DNA of 64,000 nt from Bizionia argentinensis JUB59 (GTDB lineage: Bacteria > Bacteroidota > Bacteroidia > Flavobacteriales > Flavobacteriaceae). The DNA is taken from positions 1-64,000 of the forward strand of contig NZ_AFXZ01000050.1 of assembly GCF_000224335.1 (NCBI RefSeq), read 5' to 3'. Under the pieces are notes generated by a model that did not search any database, was not told the DNA's origin, and saw only the letters and a program-made list of their open reading frames with translations. Below, in pieces: positions 26,082 to 38,000 of the stretch; the stretch's first letter is position 1, and every line of letters starts with the position of its first letter. A program made the translations under genes and the position numbers.

Positions 26082-26177
26082 AATGTTAATTTTAAATTTT
26101 TACAAAAGTAGTTAATTTAATTGTATTACCTACAATTTAGAATATACCATTAAAATAAAGACGTGTTTTTTTCTACA

Positions 26178-27149
26178 TCACACATAAACCTCTAATAATG
26201 TGGCGTTTTCCGTTATCAAATTCACCGTTTTTAGAGCCGCAGGAATTAAAACAGTTTCACCAGCTTTTAAAGTTGTACTAAAACCATTCGCATTTATGGT
26301 AATTTCACCGGCGACGCACATATATATGAGAAAAGAATCATGGGTGTTAGATTTTATAATGGGTGTCGTGATATTTAAATAGTTAGTTGTAAAATACGAA
26401 CAATTTAGCATCAAATTCGCCTTATTTTCATCTTTTGAATAGCTTACTCTAAAATTATCGGGCATATTAAAATTAAAAGCTTCTATAGCTAAATCGTTGT
26501 GTAATTCTCGCCTATTTCCAGCTTCATCAACCCGATCCCAATCGTATACGCGATAAGTAATATCGCTAGTTTGCTGAATTTCTGCTAATAAAACCCCTGC
26601 CCCAATGGCATGCACCCGCCCGCCATCAATAAAATAGGAGTCGCCCGTTTTAACGTTATCGAAATTAAGAATTTCCGGCAACGTTTTTTCTTCTAGATGT
26701 TTGTTGTAGGTATCCGAATCCATAGGCTGATTAAAACCAACAATTAGTTTGGCATCAGGGTCAGCTTGCATGACATACCACATTTCAGTTTTCCCAAAGG
26801 AATTATGCCGCTTGGCTGCAAGCGCATCATTAGGATGCAATTGGATTGAGAGATCTTCTTTAGCGTCAATAAATTTTATGAGTAACGGAAAGGTGTTCCC
26901 AAATTCTACATAATTTTTTTCACCTATCAAATCGGCTTTAAATGTACTTAATAACTGCTTTAAGGAATTCCCCTTTAATTCACCATTCGCAATAATAGAT
27001 GTATCACCTTCCACATCACTAATTTCCCAACTCTCGCCAATATTTTTTACCTGCGATGATTTATTGAGAATATTTTTTAATTTCTCTCCACCCCAAATTT
27101 TAGATTTTAAAATGGGTTCAAACTTTATAGGATAGAGGGTGTTTTTCAT
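26178..27149 (-). CDS. manA: Class I mannose-6-phosphate isomerase
   Basis: 323 residues, the short bacterial type. Zinc ligands are in place: QLHPND (Q and H near 93-95), EMWYV (E near 112) and RVHAIGAG (H near 170). A C-terminal cupin follows (ITINANGFSTTLKAGETVLIPA). It interconverts mannose-6-phosphate and fructose-6-phosphate, feeding GDP-mannose and surface glycans. It is the last gene of a compact operon idi-queD-manA (3-base gap to queD). The three functions are unrelated biochemically. Confidence 0.92.
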   Translation of the reverse strand: MKNTLYPIKFEPILKSKIWGGEKLKNILNKSSQVKNIGESWEISDVEGDTSIIANGELKGNSLKQLLSTFKADLIGEKNYVEFGNTFPLLIKFIDAKEDLSIQLHPNDALAAKRHNSFGKTEMWYVMQADPDAKLIVGFNQPMDSDTYNKHLEEKTLPEILNFDNVKTGDSYFIDGGRVHAIGAGVLLAEIQQTSDITYRVYDWDRVDEAGNRRELHNDLAIEAFNFNMPDNFRVSYSKDENKANLMLNCSYFTTNYLNITTPIIKSNTHDSFLIYMCVAGEITINANGFSTTLKAGETVLIPAALKTVNLITENATLLEVYV

Positions 27150-27152
27150 ATT

Positions 27153-27563
27153 TTACTTACCGGAATATGTTACAAAATTTCTTGGAGTTTCATACAAGGT
27201 GATTTCCAAGTCCAAATTGGATAACAATTTTGGTTTTAATTTATTGAAAATGACGACTGCTATATTTTCTGCTGTCGGATTTAAATCTTTAAATTCTGGC
27301 ACATCCAAATTAAAGTTTTTATGATCGAAGGCATCTTCAATTTCAGTTTTAATTAGATCCTTTAAAACTTTTACATCTAGAACGTAACCTGTTTCTTGAT
27401 CAATTTCGCCAGTAACACTCACAGTTAAATCATAATTGTGCCCATGAAAACTAGGGTTGTTACATTTCCCGAATACCGTATCGTTCTTTTCATCAGACCA
27501 ATCTTTTCTATATAAGCGATGTGCAGCATTAAAATGAGCCTTTCGACTAACAGTTACTATCAT
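27153..27563 (-). CDS. queD: 6-carboxytetrahydropterin synthase / 6-pyruvoyl-tetrahydropterin synthase family
   Basis: 136 residues. The zinc ligands H15, H40 and H42 are present in KAHFNAAHRL and NPSFHGHNYD, with a catalytic-type Cys34 (GKCNNPSFHGH) and the later catalytic His/Asp region DAFDHKNFNLD. The KCNN pattern resembles 6-pyruvoyl-tetrahydropterin synthases as well as QueD. In bacteria the usual role is the second step to queuosine, making 6-carboxy-tetrahydropterin. The start overlaps the idi stop by 4 bases (ATGA), indicating translational coupling. No other que gene is in this window. Confidence 0.88.
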   Translation of the reverse strand: MIVTVSRKAHFNAAHRLYRKDWSDEKNDTVFGKCNNPSFHGHNYDLTVSVTGEIDQETGYVLDVKVLKDLIKTEIEDAFDHKNFNLDVPEFKDLNPTAENIAVVIFNKLKPKLLSNLDLEITLYETPRNFVTYSGK

Positions 27564-28087
27564 TTTTTAATAATATTAATATGTTCGTAAAACTTTTCAA
27601 AAATAATTTTAAACCAAGCGGTATATAAATCTGGCAGCGCTTTAATATCTGCTTTAACAGCATCCAGAGACATCCATTTCCATTCCGCTACTTCATCAGG
27701 ATTAATATTTGGAACATCATTATAATAGCCAATCATAACATGGTCAAATTCATGTTCTGTTAAACCATTATCAAAAGGCGCTTTATATATAAAAGAAATG
27801 GTTTCTTCCAAATCGGTTACAAAACCCATTTCTTCTTGCAGGCGTCGCTTACCAGCTTGAATATTGGTTTCTCCATCTCGTTGATGACTACAACATGTAT
27901 TGGTCCATAATCCAGGCGTATGATATTTATGCAAAGCACGTTGCTGTAACATTAACTCATTCTTTTGGTTAAAAACAAATACGGAAAAGGCACGATGTAA
28001 TTGCGCCTTTTCATGCGCTTCCATTTTGCCCATCAGACCAATTTGTTCATCGTTTTCGTTTACTAAAATTACTTGTTCTTCAATCAT
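27560..28087 (-). CDS. idi: Isopentenyl-diphosphate delta-isomerase, type 1
   Basis: 175 residues of Nudix fold. Key elements: LHRAFSVFVFN, LWTNTCCSHQRDGE (catalytic Cys at 65/66 and metal-ligand His68), a Nudix-like RRLQEEMGF and EHEFDHVM with the catalytic Glu. It interconverts isopentenyl and dimethylallyl diphosphate, giving precursors for quinones, carotenoids and undecaprenyl carrier. The type 1 enzyme fits a mevalonate-dependent flavobacterium, though that pathway is not in the window. It is the first gene of the idi-queD-manA operon, divergent from prfC. Confidence 0.95.
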   Translation of the reverse strand: MIEEQVILVNENDEQIGLMGKMEAHEKAQLHRAFSVFVFNQKNELMLQQRALHKYHTPGLWTNTCCSHQRDGETNIQAGKRRLQEEMGFVTDLEETISFIYKAPFDNGLTEHEFDHVMIGYYNDVPNINPDEVAEWKWMSLDAVKADIKALPDLYTAWFKIIFEKFYEHINIIKK

Positions 28088-28183
28088 AGTGTAAAAATAC
28101 CAATCAAAACATTAATAATCCAACAAACTCATAACAAAATTAAAAAGCATCAAATGCATGTCATATTTTGCATAGATAAAATG

Positions 28184-28191
28184 TATCTTTG
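28184..28191 (+). promoter_or_regulatory. -7 box TATCTTTG of prfC
   Basis: Perfect TAnnTTTG, 21 bases upstream of the prfC ATG. A TTTTG lies 13 bases further upstream, closer than the usual -33 spacing, so only the -7 element is called. Confidence 0.6.
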
Positions 28192-28212
28192 TGACCCATT
28201 TTAAAGCAAAAT

Positions 28213-29799
28213 ATGAGTTTTATATCAGAAATAAAAAGACGACGTACTTTTGGAATTATTGCGCATCCCGATGCTGGTAAAACCACCTTAACCGAAAAAT
28301 TATTATTGTTCGGTGGCGCTATTCAAGAAGCAGGTGCCGTAAAAAGCAATAAAATTAAAAAAGGAGCTACAAGTGACTTTATGGAAATAGAGCGCCAACG
28401 TGGTATTTCTGTTGCCACATCTGTTTTAGCGTTTGAGTATGAAGGTACTAAAATCAATATTCTAGATACTCCTGGACATAAGGATTTTGCTGAAGATACT
28501 TTTAGAACTCTAACCGCAGTAGATAGTGTCATTGTGGTTGTAGACGTTGCTAAAGGGGTTGAGGAACAGACCGAAAAATTAGTTGAAGTTTGTAGAATGC
28601 GAAACATTCCTATGATTGTGTTTATTAATAAACTGGATCGAGAAGGTAAAGATGCATTTGATTTGTTGGATGAAGTGGAGCAAAAATTAGGCCTACATGT
28701 AATTCCAATGAGTTTTCCAATTGGTATGGGTTACGATTTTAAAGGTATCTATAATCTTTGGGAAAAGAATATTAACTTATTTAGCGGTAATAGTAGGAAG
28801 GATATTGAAGAAACAATTGAGATTTCAGATTTAAACTCTAAAGAAATCGATGAACTCATTGGTGAAAAAGCTGCCAATACATTACGTGAAGAAATAGAAT
28901 TAGTAGAAGGTATTTATCCGGATTTTGATAGAGAGGCCTACTTAAATGGTGACCAACAACCTGTATTTTTCGGTTCAGCTTTAAATAATTTTGGTGTGCG
29001 CGAATTATTGGATTGTTTCGTCGAAATTGCTCCAAAACCTAGACCTAAACAAAGTGAAGAGCGTATAGTAAAACCAGAAGAAAAAGATTTTACTGGTTTT
29101 GTTTTTAAAATACATGCCAATATGGATCCAAACCATAGAGACCGTTTAGCGTTTATTAAAATTGTTTCGGGTATGTTTGAGCGAAACAAACCGTATTTGC
29201 ACGTTAGGAATAATAAAAAGATGAAATTTTCTAGCCCAAATGCCTTTTTTGCAGAGAAGAAGGAAATAGTAGACATTTCATATCCTGGTGATATTGTAGG
29301 TATACATGATACTGGTAATTTCAAAATTGGCGATACTTTAACTCAAGGAGAAATTATAAACTACAAGGGTGTTCCAAGTTTTAGTCCGGAACACTTTAGA
29401 TATATAAACAATGCTGATCCATTAAAATCGAAACAACTATATAAAGGAATTGATCAGCTAATGGATGAAGGTGTTGCTCAGTTATTTACTTTAGAGCTCA
29501 ACGGTCGTAAAGTAATTGGAACTGTAGGTGCTTTACAATATGAAGTTATTCAATACCGATTAGAACACGAATATGGTGCCAAATGTACATATGAAAACTT
29601 AAATGTACACAAAGCGTGTTGGGTTGAAGCCGATGATATTAAAAACGATGAATACAAGGAATTTATACGTGTTAAAGCACGCTATTTGGCAAAAGATAAA
29701 CATGATCAATTGGTGTTTTTAGCCGATTCGCCATTTTCTTTACAAATGACGCAGCAAAAGTATCCAAGTATTAAGTTTCACTACACATCGGAGTTTTAA
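28213..29799 (+). CDS. prfC: Peptide chain release factor 3
   Basis: 528 residues, full length. GTPase motifs: AHPDAGKTT (17-25), the switch I region RQRGISV, DTPGH (85-89) and NKLD (139-142). These are followed by the RF3-specific domains (GFVFKIHANMDPNHRDRLAF and, near the C-terminus, QYRLEHEYGAKC). RF3 uses GTP to remove RF1/RF2 from ribosomes after termination. It has its own promoter and a long hairpin terminator. It is divergent from idi. Confidence 0.97.
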   Translation: MSFISEIKRRRTFGIIAHPDAGKTTLTEKLLLFGGAIQEAGAVKSNKIKKGATSDFMEIERQRGISVATSVLAFEYEGTKINILDTPGHKDFAEDTFRTLTAVDSVIVVVDVAKGVEEQTEKLVEVCRMRNIPMIVFINKLDREGKDAFDLLDEVEQKLGLHVIPMSFPIGMGYDFKGIYNLWEKNINLFSGNSRKDIEETIEISDLNSKEIDELIGEKAANTLREEIELVEGIYPDFDREAYLNGDQQPVFFGSALNNFGVRELLDCFVEIAPKPRPKQSEERIVKPEEKDFTGFVFKIHANMDPNHRDRLAFIKIVSGMFERNKPYLHVRNNKKMKFSSPNAFFAEKKEIVDISYPGDIVGIHDTGNFKIGDTLTQGEIINYKGVPSFSPEHFRYINNADPLKSKQLYKGIDQLMDEGVAQLFTLELNGRKVIGTVGALQYEVIQYRLEHEYGAKCTYENLNVHKACWVEADDIKNDEYKEFIRVKARYLAKDKHDQLVFLADSPFSLQMTQQKYPSIKFHYTSEF

Positions 29800-30000
29800 A
29801 TACGAGTAGATCCATATGTATGTTAATGGACGAGTACAGTGAACCAGTGCTATCTAACGTATTTAAACAACCTGTGATTCCTTTAATAAATTTAAAGACG
29901 AAGTAATATTGGAGAGATAATTACGCAAACGAAGAGGTGTCTTTTAAGCATATTTATATGTTGCTTAAATTAAGAAGCAATTTTTTCGGATAAAATATAA
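29800..30000. other. Intergenic stretch after prfC
   Basis: Only a 26-codon open frame (29826-29906, MDEYSEPVLSNVFKQPVIPL and on) was seen. It has protein-like ends but no context, and I cannot tell whether it is a relic or chance. Nothing else was recognised. Confidence 0.3.
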
Positions 30001-30036
30001 AAATCCCATTGAAATAATTTCAATGGGATTTTTTAT
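30001..30036 (+). terminator. Terminator downstream of prfC
   Basis: Near-perfect palindrome: AAATCCCATTGAAAT (30001-30015) with ATTTCAATGGGATTT (30017-30031) and a T-run. A preceding A-run makes it usable from both sides. Confidence 0.85.
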
Positions 30037-30039
30037 TTT

Positions 30040-30312
30040 TAATCTTGACCGGTAAGCTAAAATTTAGAGTAATTGGAGGTTGCTATTAATTAAGTATTTT
30101 GAGCACCTCTGTAAAAATATTCCAAATATTCAAAAGTCTAGTTCCAAATTAAGCTTGACCAGTTGGGCCGAAATTAAGTGGAATTGGAGGTTGCTCATAA
30201 TTAAGTATTTTGAGCACCTCTGTAAAAATATTCCAAATATTCAAAAGTCTAGCTCCAAATTAAGCTTGACCAGTTGGGCCGAAATTAAGTGGAATTGGAG
30301 GTTGCTCATAAT
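30040..30312. repeat. 111-bp tandem repeat derived from the 3' end of the DUF3467 gene
   Basis: Units begin at 30073, 30184 and 30295 (TTGGAGGTTGCT), giving an exact period of 111 bases. Units 1 and 2 differ at only a few positions. The third copy runs into the intact DUF3467 gene after about 18 bases. A further eroded part-unit is visible at about 30040-30072. Each full unit holds the last 17 or so codons with the stop (QPPIPLNFGPTGQA) and about 60 bases of downstream sequence. The extra copies lie after the functional stop. Confidence 0.85.
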
Positions 30313-30577
30313 CCTTGATTTCACCATGAGCATTTTCAAAACGAGTTATGTTTTCACCTAGAGCTTTTAATAAGCGCTTGGCATGTTGTGGTGTTAAAAT
30401 AATACGAGATTTCACCTTGCTCTTTGGTGTGCCCGGCATAACACTTACAAAATCGACAACAAATTCCGAAACTGAATGATTAATAATAGCTAAATTGGAA
30501 TAGGTTCCTTCAGCTACTTTTTCATCAATTTCAATATTTATTTGTCCTTGGTTTTTTTGATTTGGTTTGTCACTCAT
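30260..30577 (-). CDS. DUF3467 family protein
   Basis: 105 residues. The domain is recognised by INIEIDEKVAEGTYSNLAIINHS (about 13-35), EFVVDFVSVMPG and KVKSRIILTPQHAKRLLKAL (about 54-73), with a proline-rich tail (YEQPPIPLNFGPTGQA). Function is unknown. In Bacteroidota this gene regularly follows rpoC, as here, after a hairpin. The 3' end of the gene is partly duplicated in tandem downstream (period 111 bases), which does not change the protein. Confidence 0.92.
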   Translation of the reverse strand: MSDKPNQKNQGQINIEIDEKVAEGTYSNLAIINHSVSEFVVDFVSVMPGTPKSKVKSRIILTPQHAKRLLKALGENITRFENAHGEIKDYEQPPIPLNFGPTGQA

Positions 30578-30591
30578 AATATTATAGTATA

Positions 30592-30624
30592 AAAAAAAAG
30601 CGTGAATTTCTTCACGCTTTTTTA
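30592..30624 (-). terminator. Terminator between rpoC and the DUF3467 gene
   Basis: AAGCGTGAA (30599-30607) pairs with TTCACGCTT (30611-30619), TTC loop, with A-run and T-run on either side. On the minus strand it follows rpoC by a few bases. Confidence 0.85.
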
Positions 30625-30634
30625 AATTTATTAA

Positions 30635-33600
30635 TTAGTTATAATTAACTTCTTTTTTCGCTTGCATCATTTCATCAAACTCCTCTTTGGACCCTACAAT
30701 AATGTTTTCGTAAGATCTCATCCCAGTACCAGCCGGAATCCTATGACCTACAATTACATTTTCTTTAAGTCCTTCAAGTGTATCAATCTTACCATTTACG
30801 GCTGCTTCGTTAAGAACCTTTGTGGTTTCTTGGAACGATGCCGCAGATATAAATGATTTGGTTTGTAGCGATGCTCTTGTAATACCTTGCAGTATTGGCG
30901 TAGCCGTAGCTGGTTGTGCATCACGTGCTTCAACTAACTTATGATCTTCACGACGTAGTATAGAGTTTTCATCTCTTAAATCACGCGGCGATATTATTTG
31001 ACCTGCCTTTAAATTCGTAGAATCACCAGCATCTTCAACAACTTTCATTCCAAAAATTTCATCATTTTCTTCAATAAAATCTGCCTTATGTACCAATTGA
31101 TTTTCTAGGAATGTAGTGTCACCAGAATCCATGATTCTAACTTTACGCATCATTTGTCTAACAACCACCTCAAAGTGCTTATCATTAATTTTCACACCTT
31201 GTAAACGGTAAACTTCTTGTACCTCGTTCACTAAGTATTGTTGAACAGCTGAAGGGCCTTTGATATTTAAAATATCATTAGGCGTAACAGAACCATCCGA
31301 TAAAGGCATACCTGCTTTAACAAAGTCATTTTCTTGAACAAGAATCTGACTTGATAATTTAACCAAGTATTTCTTAACCTCTCCTAGTTTCGATTCTACA
31401 ATAATTTCACGATTACCTCGCTTAATTTTACCAAAAGATACAACACCATCAATAGCACTAACTACTGCTGGGTTAGATGGGTTACGTGCTTCGAATAATT
31501 CGGTAACACGTGGTAAACCACCCGTAATATCACCAGATTTCGCAGATTTACGAGGTATCTTAACTAAAACCTTACCGATTTTAATTTTTTCACCATCGTC
31601 AATCATTAAATGCGCTCCAACTGGTAAGTTGTATGAACGTATAGCATTTCCTTTAGCATCTTCAATATGAAGCGTTGGAATTAACTTTTTATTTCTAGAT
31701 TCAGAAATTACTTTTTCTTGGAATCCGGTTTGCTCATCAATTTCTACTTGAAACGTTACACCTTGTTCGATGTTTTCATAACGTACTTTACCAGCAAATT
31801 CTGAAATAATTACACCGTTATATGGATCCCAGCTACAAATAACATCTCCTTTTTTAATAGCGTCACCACTCTTAACAAAAATGGTTGAACCATAAGGGAT
31901 ATTATTAGTACTTAAAGTAATACCTGTTTTCTTATCTATTAACTTTAATTCTGACGTACGTGAAATAACCATATTAGCTTCGTTTCCACTGGAATCTTCA
32001 CCTTTAATAGTTTTCAGCTCATCAATTTCAGCGATACCATCAAACTTAACAACAAGTTTGTTATCTTCTGAAATGTTACCTGCAATACCTCCAACGTGGA
32101 ACGTACGTAAAGTTAACTGTGTCCCTGGTTCTCCAATAGACTGTGCGGCTACTACACCAACAGCTTCTCCTCGTTGAACCATGTTTCCAGTTGCCAAGTT
32201 TCGACCATAACATGTTGCACAAATACCTTGTTTAGCTTCACACGATAATGGTGAACGTACTTCAACTGAATCGACTGGTGAATTTTGAATAGTTTTAGCT
32301 ATATCTTCATCAATCATTTCGTTTGAAGCCACTAACAATTCATCTGTTAACGGATTGAATACATCGTTTAATGCAATACGCCCAACGATACGTGCGCCTA
32401 AAGACTCTACGATTTCATCATTTTTCTTTAATGCAGATACTTCTACTCCTCTTAAAGTACCACAGTCAACACTGTTTACAATAACATCTTGAGATACATC
32501 TACTAGACGACGCGTTAGGTAACCAGCATCCGCAGTTTTAAGAGCGGTATCGGCAAGACCTTTACGAGCACCGTGTGTAGAGATAAAGTATTCTAAAATT
32601 GAAAGACCTTCCTTAAAGTTAGAAAGAATTGGGTTTTCAATAATTTCACCACCTCCAGCTGTTGATTTTTTAGGTTTCGCCATTAATCCACGCATACCTG
32701 TAAGCTGACGAATCTGTTCTTTAGATCCACGAGCTCCAGAATCAAGCATCATATACACCGAGTTGAAACCTTGTTGATCTTCACGAATACGATTCATTGA
32801 CAATTCAGTCAATTCAGCATTCGTAGATGTCCAAATATCAATAACCTGGTTATAACGTTCGTTGTTTGTAATAAGACCCATATTATAATTGGCCATAATA
32901 CCATCAACTTTTAGGTTTGCACCATCAATCATTGATTGTTTTTCTGGTGGAATAATAATATCACCTAAACTAAATGATAAACCACCTTGGAATGCAAATT
33001 TAAAACCTAATGTTTTAATTTCATCCAAGAAATCAGCCGTTTCCGGTACACTTGTAGCCTTTAAAACATCGCCGATAATATCACGCAATGATTTTTTTGT
33101 TAATACATCATTAACATAACCAGCAGAATGTGGAACGTGCAAGTTAAACAGTACACGCCCTACAGTTGTAGGAATAATTTGTAACGTTAATTCTCCTGCT
33201 TCATTATAATCATAAGTTCTTACACGAATTGCTGCGTTTAAATCTACGCGTTCTTCATTATAAGCTATGATTACCTCTTCAGGTGAATAGAATGTTAAGC
33301 CTTCTCCTTTAACTTTAACCGTATCGGTAGATTTACGTTCCTTGGTCATATAATATAAACCAAGTACCATATCTTGGGACGGTACAGTTACTGGCGAACC
33401 ATTTGCAGGGTTCAAAATGTTATGCGATGCTAACATTAATAACTGTGTTTCTAAAATAGCTTCAGGACCTAATGGTAAATGAACAGCCATTTGGTCACCA
33501 TCGAAATCCGCGTTAAATGCGGTACAAGCCAATGGGTGTAACTGAATAGCTTTACCTTCAATTAATTTAGGTTGGAAAGCTTGAATACCCAGTCTGTGAA

Positions 33601-34936
33601 GCGTTGGCGCACGGTTCAATAATACTGGATGTCCTTTAAGGACGTTCTCCAAGATATCCCAAACCACAGGCTCTCTTTTATCTATAATTTTCTTTGCAGA
33701 TTTTACAGTCTTAACAATACCTCTTTCAATTAGTTTTCTAATTACGAAAGGTTTGTATAATTCGGCTGCCATATCCTTTGGAATACCGCATTCGAATAAT
33801 TTTAATTCTGGTCCAACAACAATTACAGAACGTGCTGAATAATCCACACGCTTACCAAGTAAGTTTTGACGGAAACGTCCTTGCTTACCTTTTAATGAAT
33901 CTGATAATGATTTTAATGGTCTGTTAGAATCCGTTTTAACAGCAGATGATTTACGTGTATTATCCAATAACGAATCTACAGATTCCTGTAGCATACGCTT
34001 TTCGTTACGTAAAATAACTTCTGGTGCTTTAATTTCAACTAAACGCTTTAAACGGTTATTACGAATAATAACACGACGGTATAAATCATTTAAATCCGAT
34101 GTAGCAAAACGCCCACCATCTAATGGCACTAACGGACGTAATTCTGGTGGAATAATTGGAATAACTTTTAATATCATCCATTCCGCACGGTTCTCACGAT
34201 TTTCGTTAGACTCACGTAAAGCTTCAACAACTTGTAAACGTTTTAAAGCTTCTGTTTTACGTTGTTTTGATGTTTCTGTATTTGCTTTATGTCGTAGCTC
34301 AAAAGATAATTCATCAAGATCAATACGTGATAAAAGCTCTATTAAACATTCAGCACCCATTTTAGCCAAGAATTTATTTGGATCCGAATCGTCCAAATAT
34401 TGATTATCTTGAGGTAGCGTTTCTAATATGTTTAAGTATTCTTCTTCCGTAAGAAAGTCCATTTTTTGAATAGGCTCTCCTTCTACATTTTTAGCATTAC
34501 CAGGCTGAATTACTACGTAACGTTCGTAGTAAATAATCATATCTAATTTTTTAGATGGTAATCCTAATAGGTAACCAATTTTGTTTGGTAATGAACGGAA
34601 ATACCAGATATGTGCAACAGGAACCACTAAATTAATGTGTCCAACACGATCACGACGTACTTTCTTTTCAGTTACTTCAACACCACAACGGTCACATACA
34701 ATTCCTTTATAACGGATACGTTTATATTTACCACAAGCACATTCATAATCCTTTACAGGACCAAAAATACGCTCACAGAATAAACCATCACGTTCTGGTT
34801 TATGAGTACGATAATTGATAGTTTCTGGCTTTAGAACTTCACCGCGAGATTCTGCTAAAATAGACTCTGGTGACGCCAAACCAATTGAGATTTTATTAAA
34901 TCTCTGTACTGTATTCTTATCTTGTTTTCTTGCCAT
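30635..34936 (-). CDS. rpoC: RNA polymerase beta' subunit
   Basis: 1433 residues. The zinc site C66, C68, C81, C84 (ECACGKYK and VCDRCGVEV) opens the protein. The catalytic [12 protein letters not shown] lies near residue 470. The second zinc-binding Cys cluster (SVDCGTLRG, then [17 protein letters not shown]) and the trigger-loop region ([18 protein letters not shown]) follow. Length is typical for Bacteroidota. It is last in the rplKAJL-rpoBC operon, 90 bases after rpoB, with a strong terminator immediately downstream. Confidence 0.99.
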   Translation of the reverse strand: MARKQDKNTVQRFNKISIGLASPESILAESRGEVLKPETINYRTHKPERDGLFCERIFGPVKDYECACGKYKRIRYKGIVCDRCGVEVTEKKVRRDRVGHINLVVPVAHIWYFRSLPNKIGYLLGLPSKKLDMIIYYERYVVIQPGNAKNVEGEPIQKMDFLTEEEYLNILETLPQDNQYLDDSDPNKFLAKMGAECLIELLSRIDLDELSFELRHKANTETSKQRKTEALKRLQVVEALRESNENRENRAEWMILKVIPIIPPELRPLVPLDGGRFATSDLNDLYRRVIIRNNRLKRLVEIKAPEVILRNEKRMLQESVDSLLDNTRKSSAVKTDSNRPLKSLSDSLKGKQGRFRQNLLGKRVDYSARSVIVVGPELKLFECGIPKDMAAELYKPFVIRKLIERGIVKTVKSAKKIIDKREPVVWDILENVLKGHPVLLNRAPTLHRLGIQAFQPKLIEGKAIQLHPLACTAFNADFDGDQMAVHLPLGPEAILETQLLMLASHNILNPANGSPVTVPSQDMVLGLYYMTKERKSTDTVKVKGEGLTFYSPEEVIIAYNEERVDLNAAIRVRTYDYNEAGELTLQIIPTTVGRVLFNLHVPHSAGYVNDVLTKKSLRDIIGDVLKATSVPETADFLDEIKTLGFKFAFQGGLSFSLGDIIIPPEKQSMIDGANLKVDGIMANYNMGLITNNERYNQVIDIWTSTNAELTELSMNRIREDQQGFNSVYMMLDSGARGSKEQIRQLTGMRGLMAKPKKSTAGGGEIIENPILSNFKEGLSILEYFISTHGARKGLADTALKTADAGYLTRRLVDVSQDVIVNSVDCGTLRGVEVSALKKNDEIVESLGARIVGRIALNDVFNPLTDELLVASNEMIDEDIAKTIQNSPVDSVEVRSPLSCEAKQGICATCYGRNLATGNMVQRGEAVGVVAAQSIGEPGTQLTLRTFHVGGIAGNISEDNKLVVKFDGIAEIDELKTIKGEDSSGNEANMVISRTSELKLIDKKTGITLSTNNIPYGSTIFVKSGDAIKKGDVICSWDPYNGVIISEFAGKVRYENIEQGVTFQVEIDEQTGFQEKVISESRNKKLIPTLHIEDAKGNAIRSYNLPVGAHLMIDDGEKIKIGKVLVKIPRKSAKSGDITGGLPRVTELFEARNPSNPAVVSAIDGVVSFGKIKRGNREIIVESKLGEVKKYLVKLSSQILVQENDFVKAGMPLSDGSVTPNDILNIKGPSAVQQYLVNEVQEVYRLQGVKINDKHFEVVVRQMMRKVRIMDSGDTTFLENQLVHKADFIEENDEIFGMKVVEDAGDSTNLKAGQIISPRDLRDENSILRREDHKLVEARDAQPATATPILQGITRASLQTKSFISAASFQETTKVLNEAAVNGKIDTLEGLKENVIVGHRIPAGTGMRSYENIIVGSKEEFDEMMQAKKEVNYN

Positions 34937-35027
34937 GTTTTATGTTTTTAGTATAGACAGCCCGGAGGCTGTCCTTACATACAACGGTTTTTTTTATTTG
35001 GGACAATTACAACTTGTCCCGTCAATA

Positions 35028-38000
35028 TTACTCTTCTAATCTAATATCCAGTGCTAAACCTTTCAATTCATGCATAAGCACGTTGAACGATTCAGGTAAT
35101 CCCGGTTCTGGCATTGGCTCACCTTTAACAATACTTTCGTATGTTTTAGCTCTACCAATAACATCATCAGATTTAACGGTCAATATTTCTCTTAATGTTG
35201 CAGATGCACCATAAGCCTCTAATGCCCATACTTCCATTTCTCCAAAACGCTGACCACCAAACTGTGCTTTACCACCTAAAGGCTGTTGCGTAATTAATGA
35301 GTATGGTCCAATAGAACGTGAGTGCATTTTATCGTCAACCATATGACCAAGTTTCAGCATGTAGATGACACCTACAGTTGCTGGTTGATCAAATCGTTTT
35401 CCAGTTCCACCATCATATAAATAGGTATGGCCAAATCTTGGAATTCCAGCTTCATCTGTAAATTCATTAATCTGATCAAGAGATGCTCCATCAAAAATAG
35501 GCGTCGCATACGTACGATTTAATTTTTGACCAGCCCACCCAAGAACTGTTTCATAAATCTGCCCAATGTTCATACGAGATGGTACACCAAGCGGATTTAA
35601 AACAATATCAACAGGCGTTCCATCTTCTAGGAAAGGCATATCTTCTTGTCGAACAATACGCGCTACAATACCTTTGTTACCGTGACGACCTGCCATTTTA
35701 TCACCTACTTTAAGCTTACGCTTTTTAGCAACATAAACTTTAGCAAGCTTAATAATTCCAGCTGGTAATTCATCACCTACAGAAATAGTAAACTTCTCAC
35801 GACGTAAAGAACCTTGTAAATCGTTTTCTTTAATTTTGTAGTTATGAATTAAATCAGCTACTAATTTATTTGAGTAATCATCTGTTGCCCAAGAACCTGC
35901 AGTAAGATGCGTATAATCATCTACAGCATTTAACATTTTAAGTGTATATTTCTTACCTTTTGGTAATACCTCTTCACCTAAATCGTTAAAGACACCTTGA
36001 GCCGTTTTACCAGCTACAATAGCAAATAGTTTTTCAACTAAAACGTCTTGTAACTCGCCAAACTTATTAAAGTATAATGCTTCTAAAGCGGCAATGTCTT
36101 CTTTATCCTGAGCTCTCTTACGTTTATCTTTAACCGCACGAGCAAATAATTTTTTATCAATTACAACACCATGCAATGATGGAGAAGCTTTTAGTGATGC
36201 ATCTTTAACATCACCCGCTTTATCACCAAAAATAGCACGTAATAATTTTTCTTCAGGAGTAGGGTCTGATTCTCCTTTTGGTGTAATTTTACCAATAAGA
36301 ATATCACCAGGCTTCACTTCTGCTCCAACACGAATCATACCGTGTTCGTCTAAATCTTTAGTTGCTTCTTCTGAAACGTTAGGGATATCATTTGTTAATT
36401 CTTCGTTACCTAATTTAGTATCTCGAACTTCCAATGAGTATTCATCAATATGAATAGATGTAAAAACATCATTTCTAACTACTTCTTCAGAAATTACAAT
36501 AGCATCCTCAAAGTTATACCCTTTCCAAGGCATAAAGGCTACTTTCATATTTCGACCTAAAGCTAATTCTCCTTTTTCCGTTGCATAACCTTCACAAAGA
36601 ACTTGACCTTTTTTAATTCTATCACCTTTTTGAACAATTGGCTTTAAATTAATAGAGGTTCCTTGGTTAGTTTTTCTGAACTTAACAAGTGGATATGTTT
36701 TTGTGTCGCTTTCAAAACTTACTTTCGCTTCGTCTTCCGTTCTATCATATTTGATAGTAATTTCTCTAGCATCAACATATTCAACAACACCAGCTCCTTC
36801 TGCGTTAATTAATACACGAGAATCTGATGCTACTTGTCTTTCTAATCCAGTTCCAACAATTGGCGCTTGCGGACGTAATAACGGCACCGCTTGACGCATC
36901 ATGTTAGATCCCATTAATGCACGGTTGGCATCATCATGCTCCAAGAATGGAATTAATGAAGCTGAAATAGAGGCAATTTGGTTAGGAGCAACATCGGTAT
37001 AATGAATTTCATGTGGTTCAATTACAGGGAAGTCACCTTCCATACGTGCAATTAAATTTTCATGTAAAATTTTACCGTTCTCATCAACTTTTACAGTTGC
37101 TTGTGCAATTAACTTATCTTCTTCTTCTTCCGCACTTAAATAAATAGGATCACTCTTAATATCTACAACACCATCTGTTACCTTACGGTATGGTGTTTCA
37201 ATGAATCCCATAGAATTCACTTTAGCAAATACTGAAAGTGAAGAAATTAAACCAATATTTGGTCCCTCTGGTGTTTCAATTGGACATAAACGTCCGTAGT
37301 GCGTATAGTGAACATCTCGAACCTCGAAACCTGCTCTTTCACGCGATAAACCTCCTGGTCCAAGTGCTGATAAACGACGCTTGTGCGTAATTTCGGCAAG
37401 TGGATTGGTTTGATCCATGAATTGTGATAACTGGTTGGTACCAAAGAATGAATTAATAACAGACGATAACGTCTTGGCATTAATTAAATCGATTGGTGTA
37501 AATACTTCGTTGTCACGTACATTCATACGCTCACGAATGGTTCTAGCCATACGTGCTAAACCAACACCAAACTGTTGAGATAATTGCTCACCAACTGTAC
37601 GTACACGACGGTTAGATAAGTGATCAATATCATCAATCTCCGCTTTAGAGTTGATAAGTTCGATTAAGTATTTTATAATAGTAATGATATCTTCTTTGGT
37701 AAGCACTTGCTTGTCCATTCCAATATCAAGACCTAGTTTTTTATTCATTCTATAACGACCTACTTCACCTAAAGAGTAACGTTGGTCTGAAAAGAACAAT
37801 TTGTCAATAATTCCACGTGCAGTCTCCTCATCAGGCGGCTCGGCATTACGTAGTTGACGGTATATGTGTTCAACAGCCTCTTTTTCAGAGTTTGTTGGAT
37901 CTTTTTGTAAGGTGTTATGAATAATTGCGTAATCTCCTTGTTGTGCACTTTCTTTATGTAAAAGAATAGTTTTCACATTAGTTTCAAGAATTTCCTCAAT

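Noticed and set aside
30080-30361. 93-codon plus-strand open frame inside the 111-bp repeat
   Set aside because: It arises from repeating the antisense of the DUF3467 gene end, so the duplicated peptide pattern reflects the DNA repeat and not a gene.
37341-37480. rpoB rifampicin-resistance region inspected for substitutions
   Set aside because: The residues at the usual resistance positions are of the ordinary sensitive type, so no resistance call is made.
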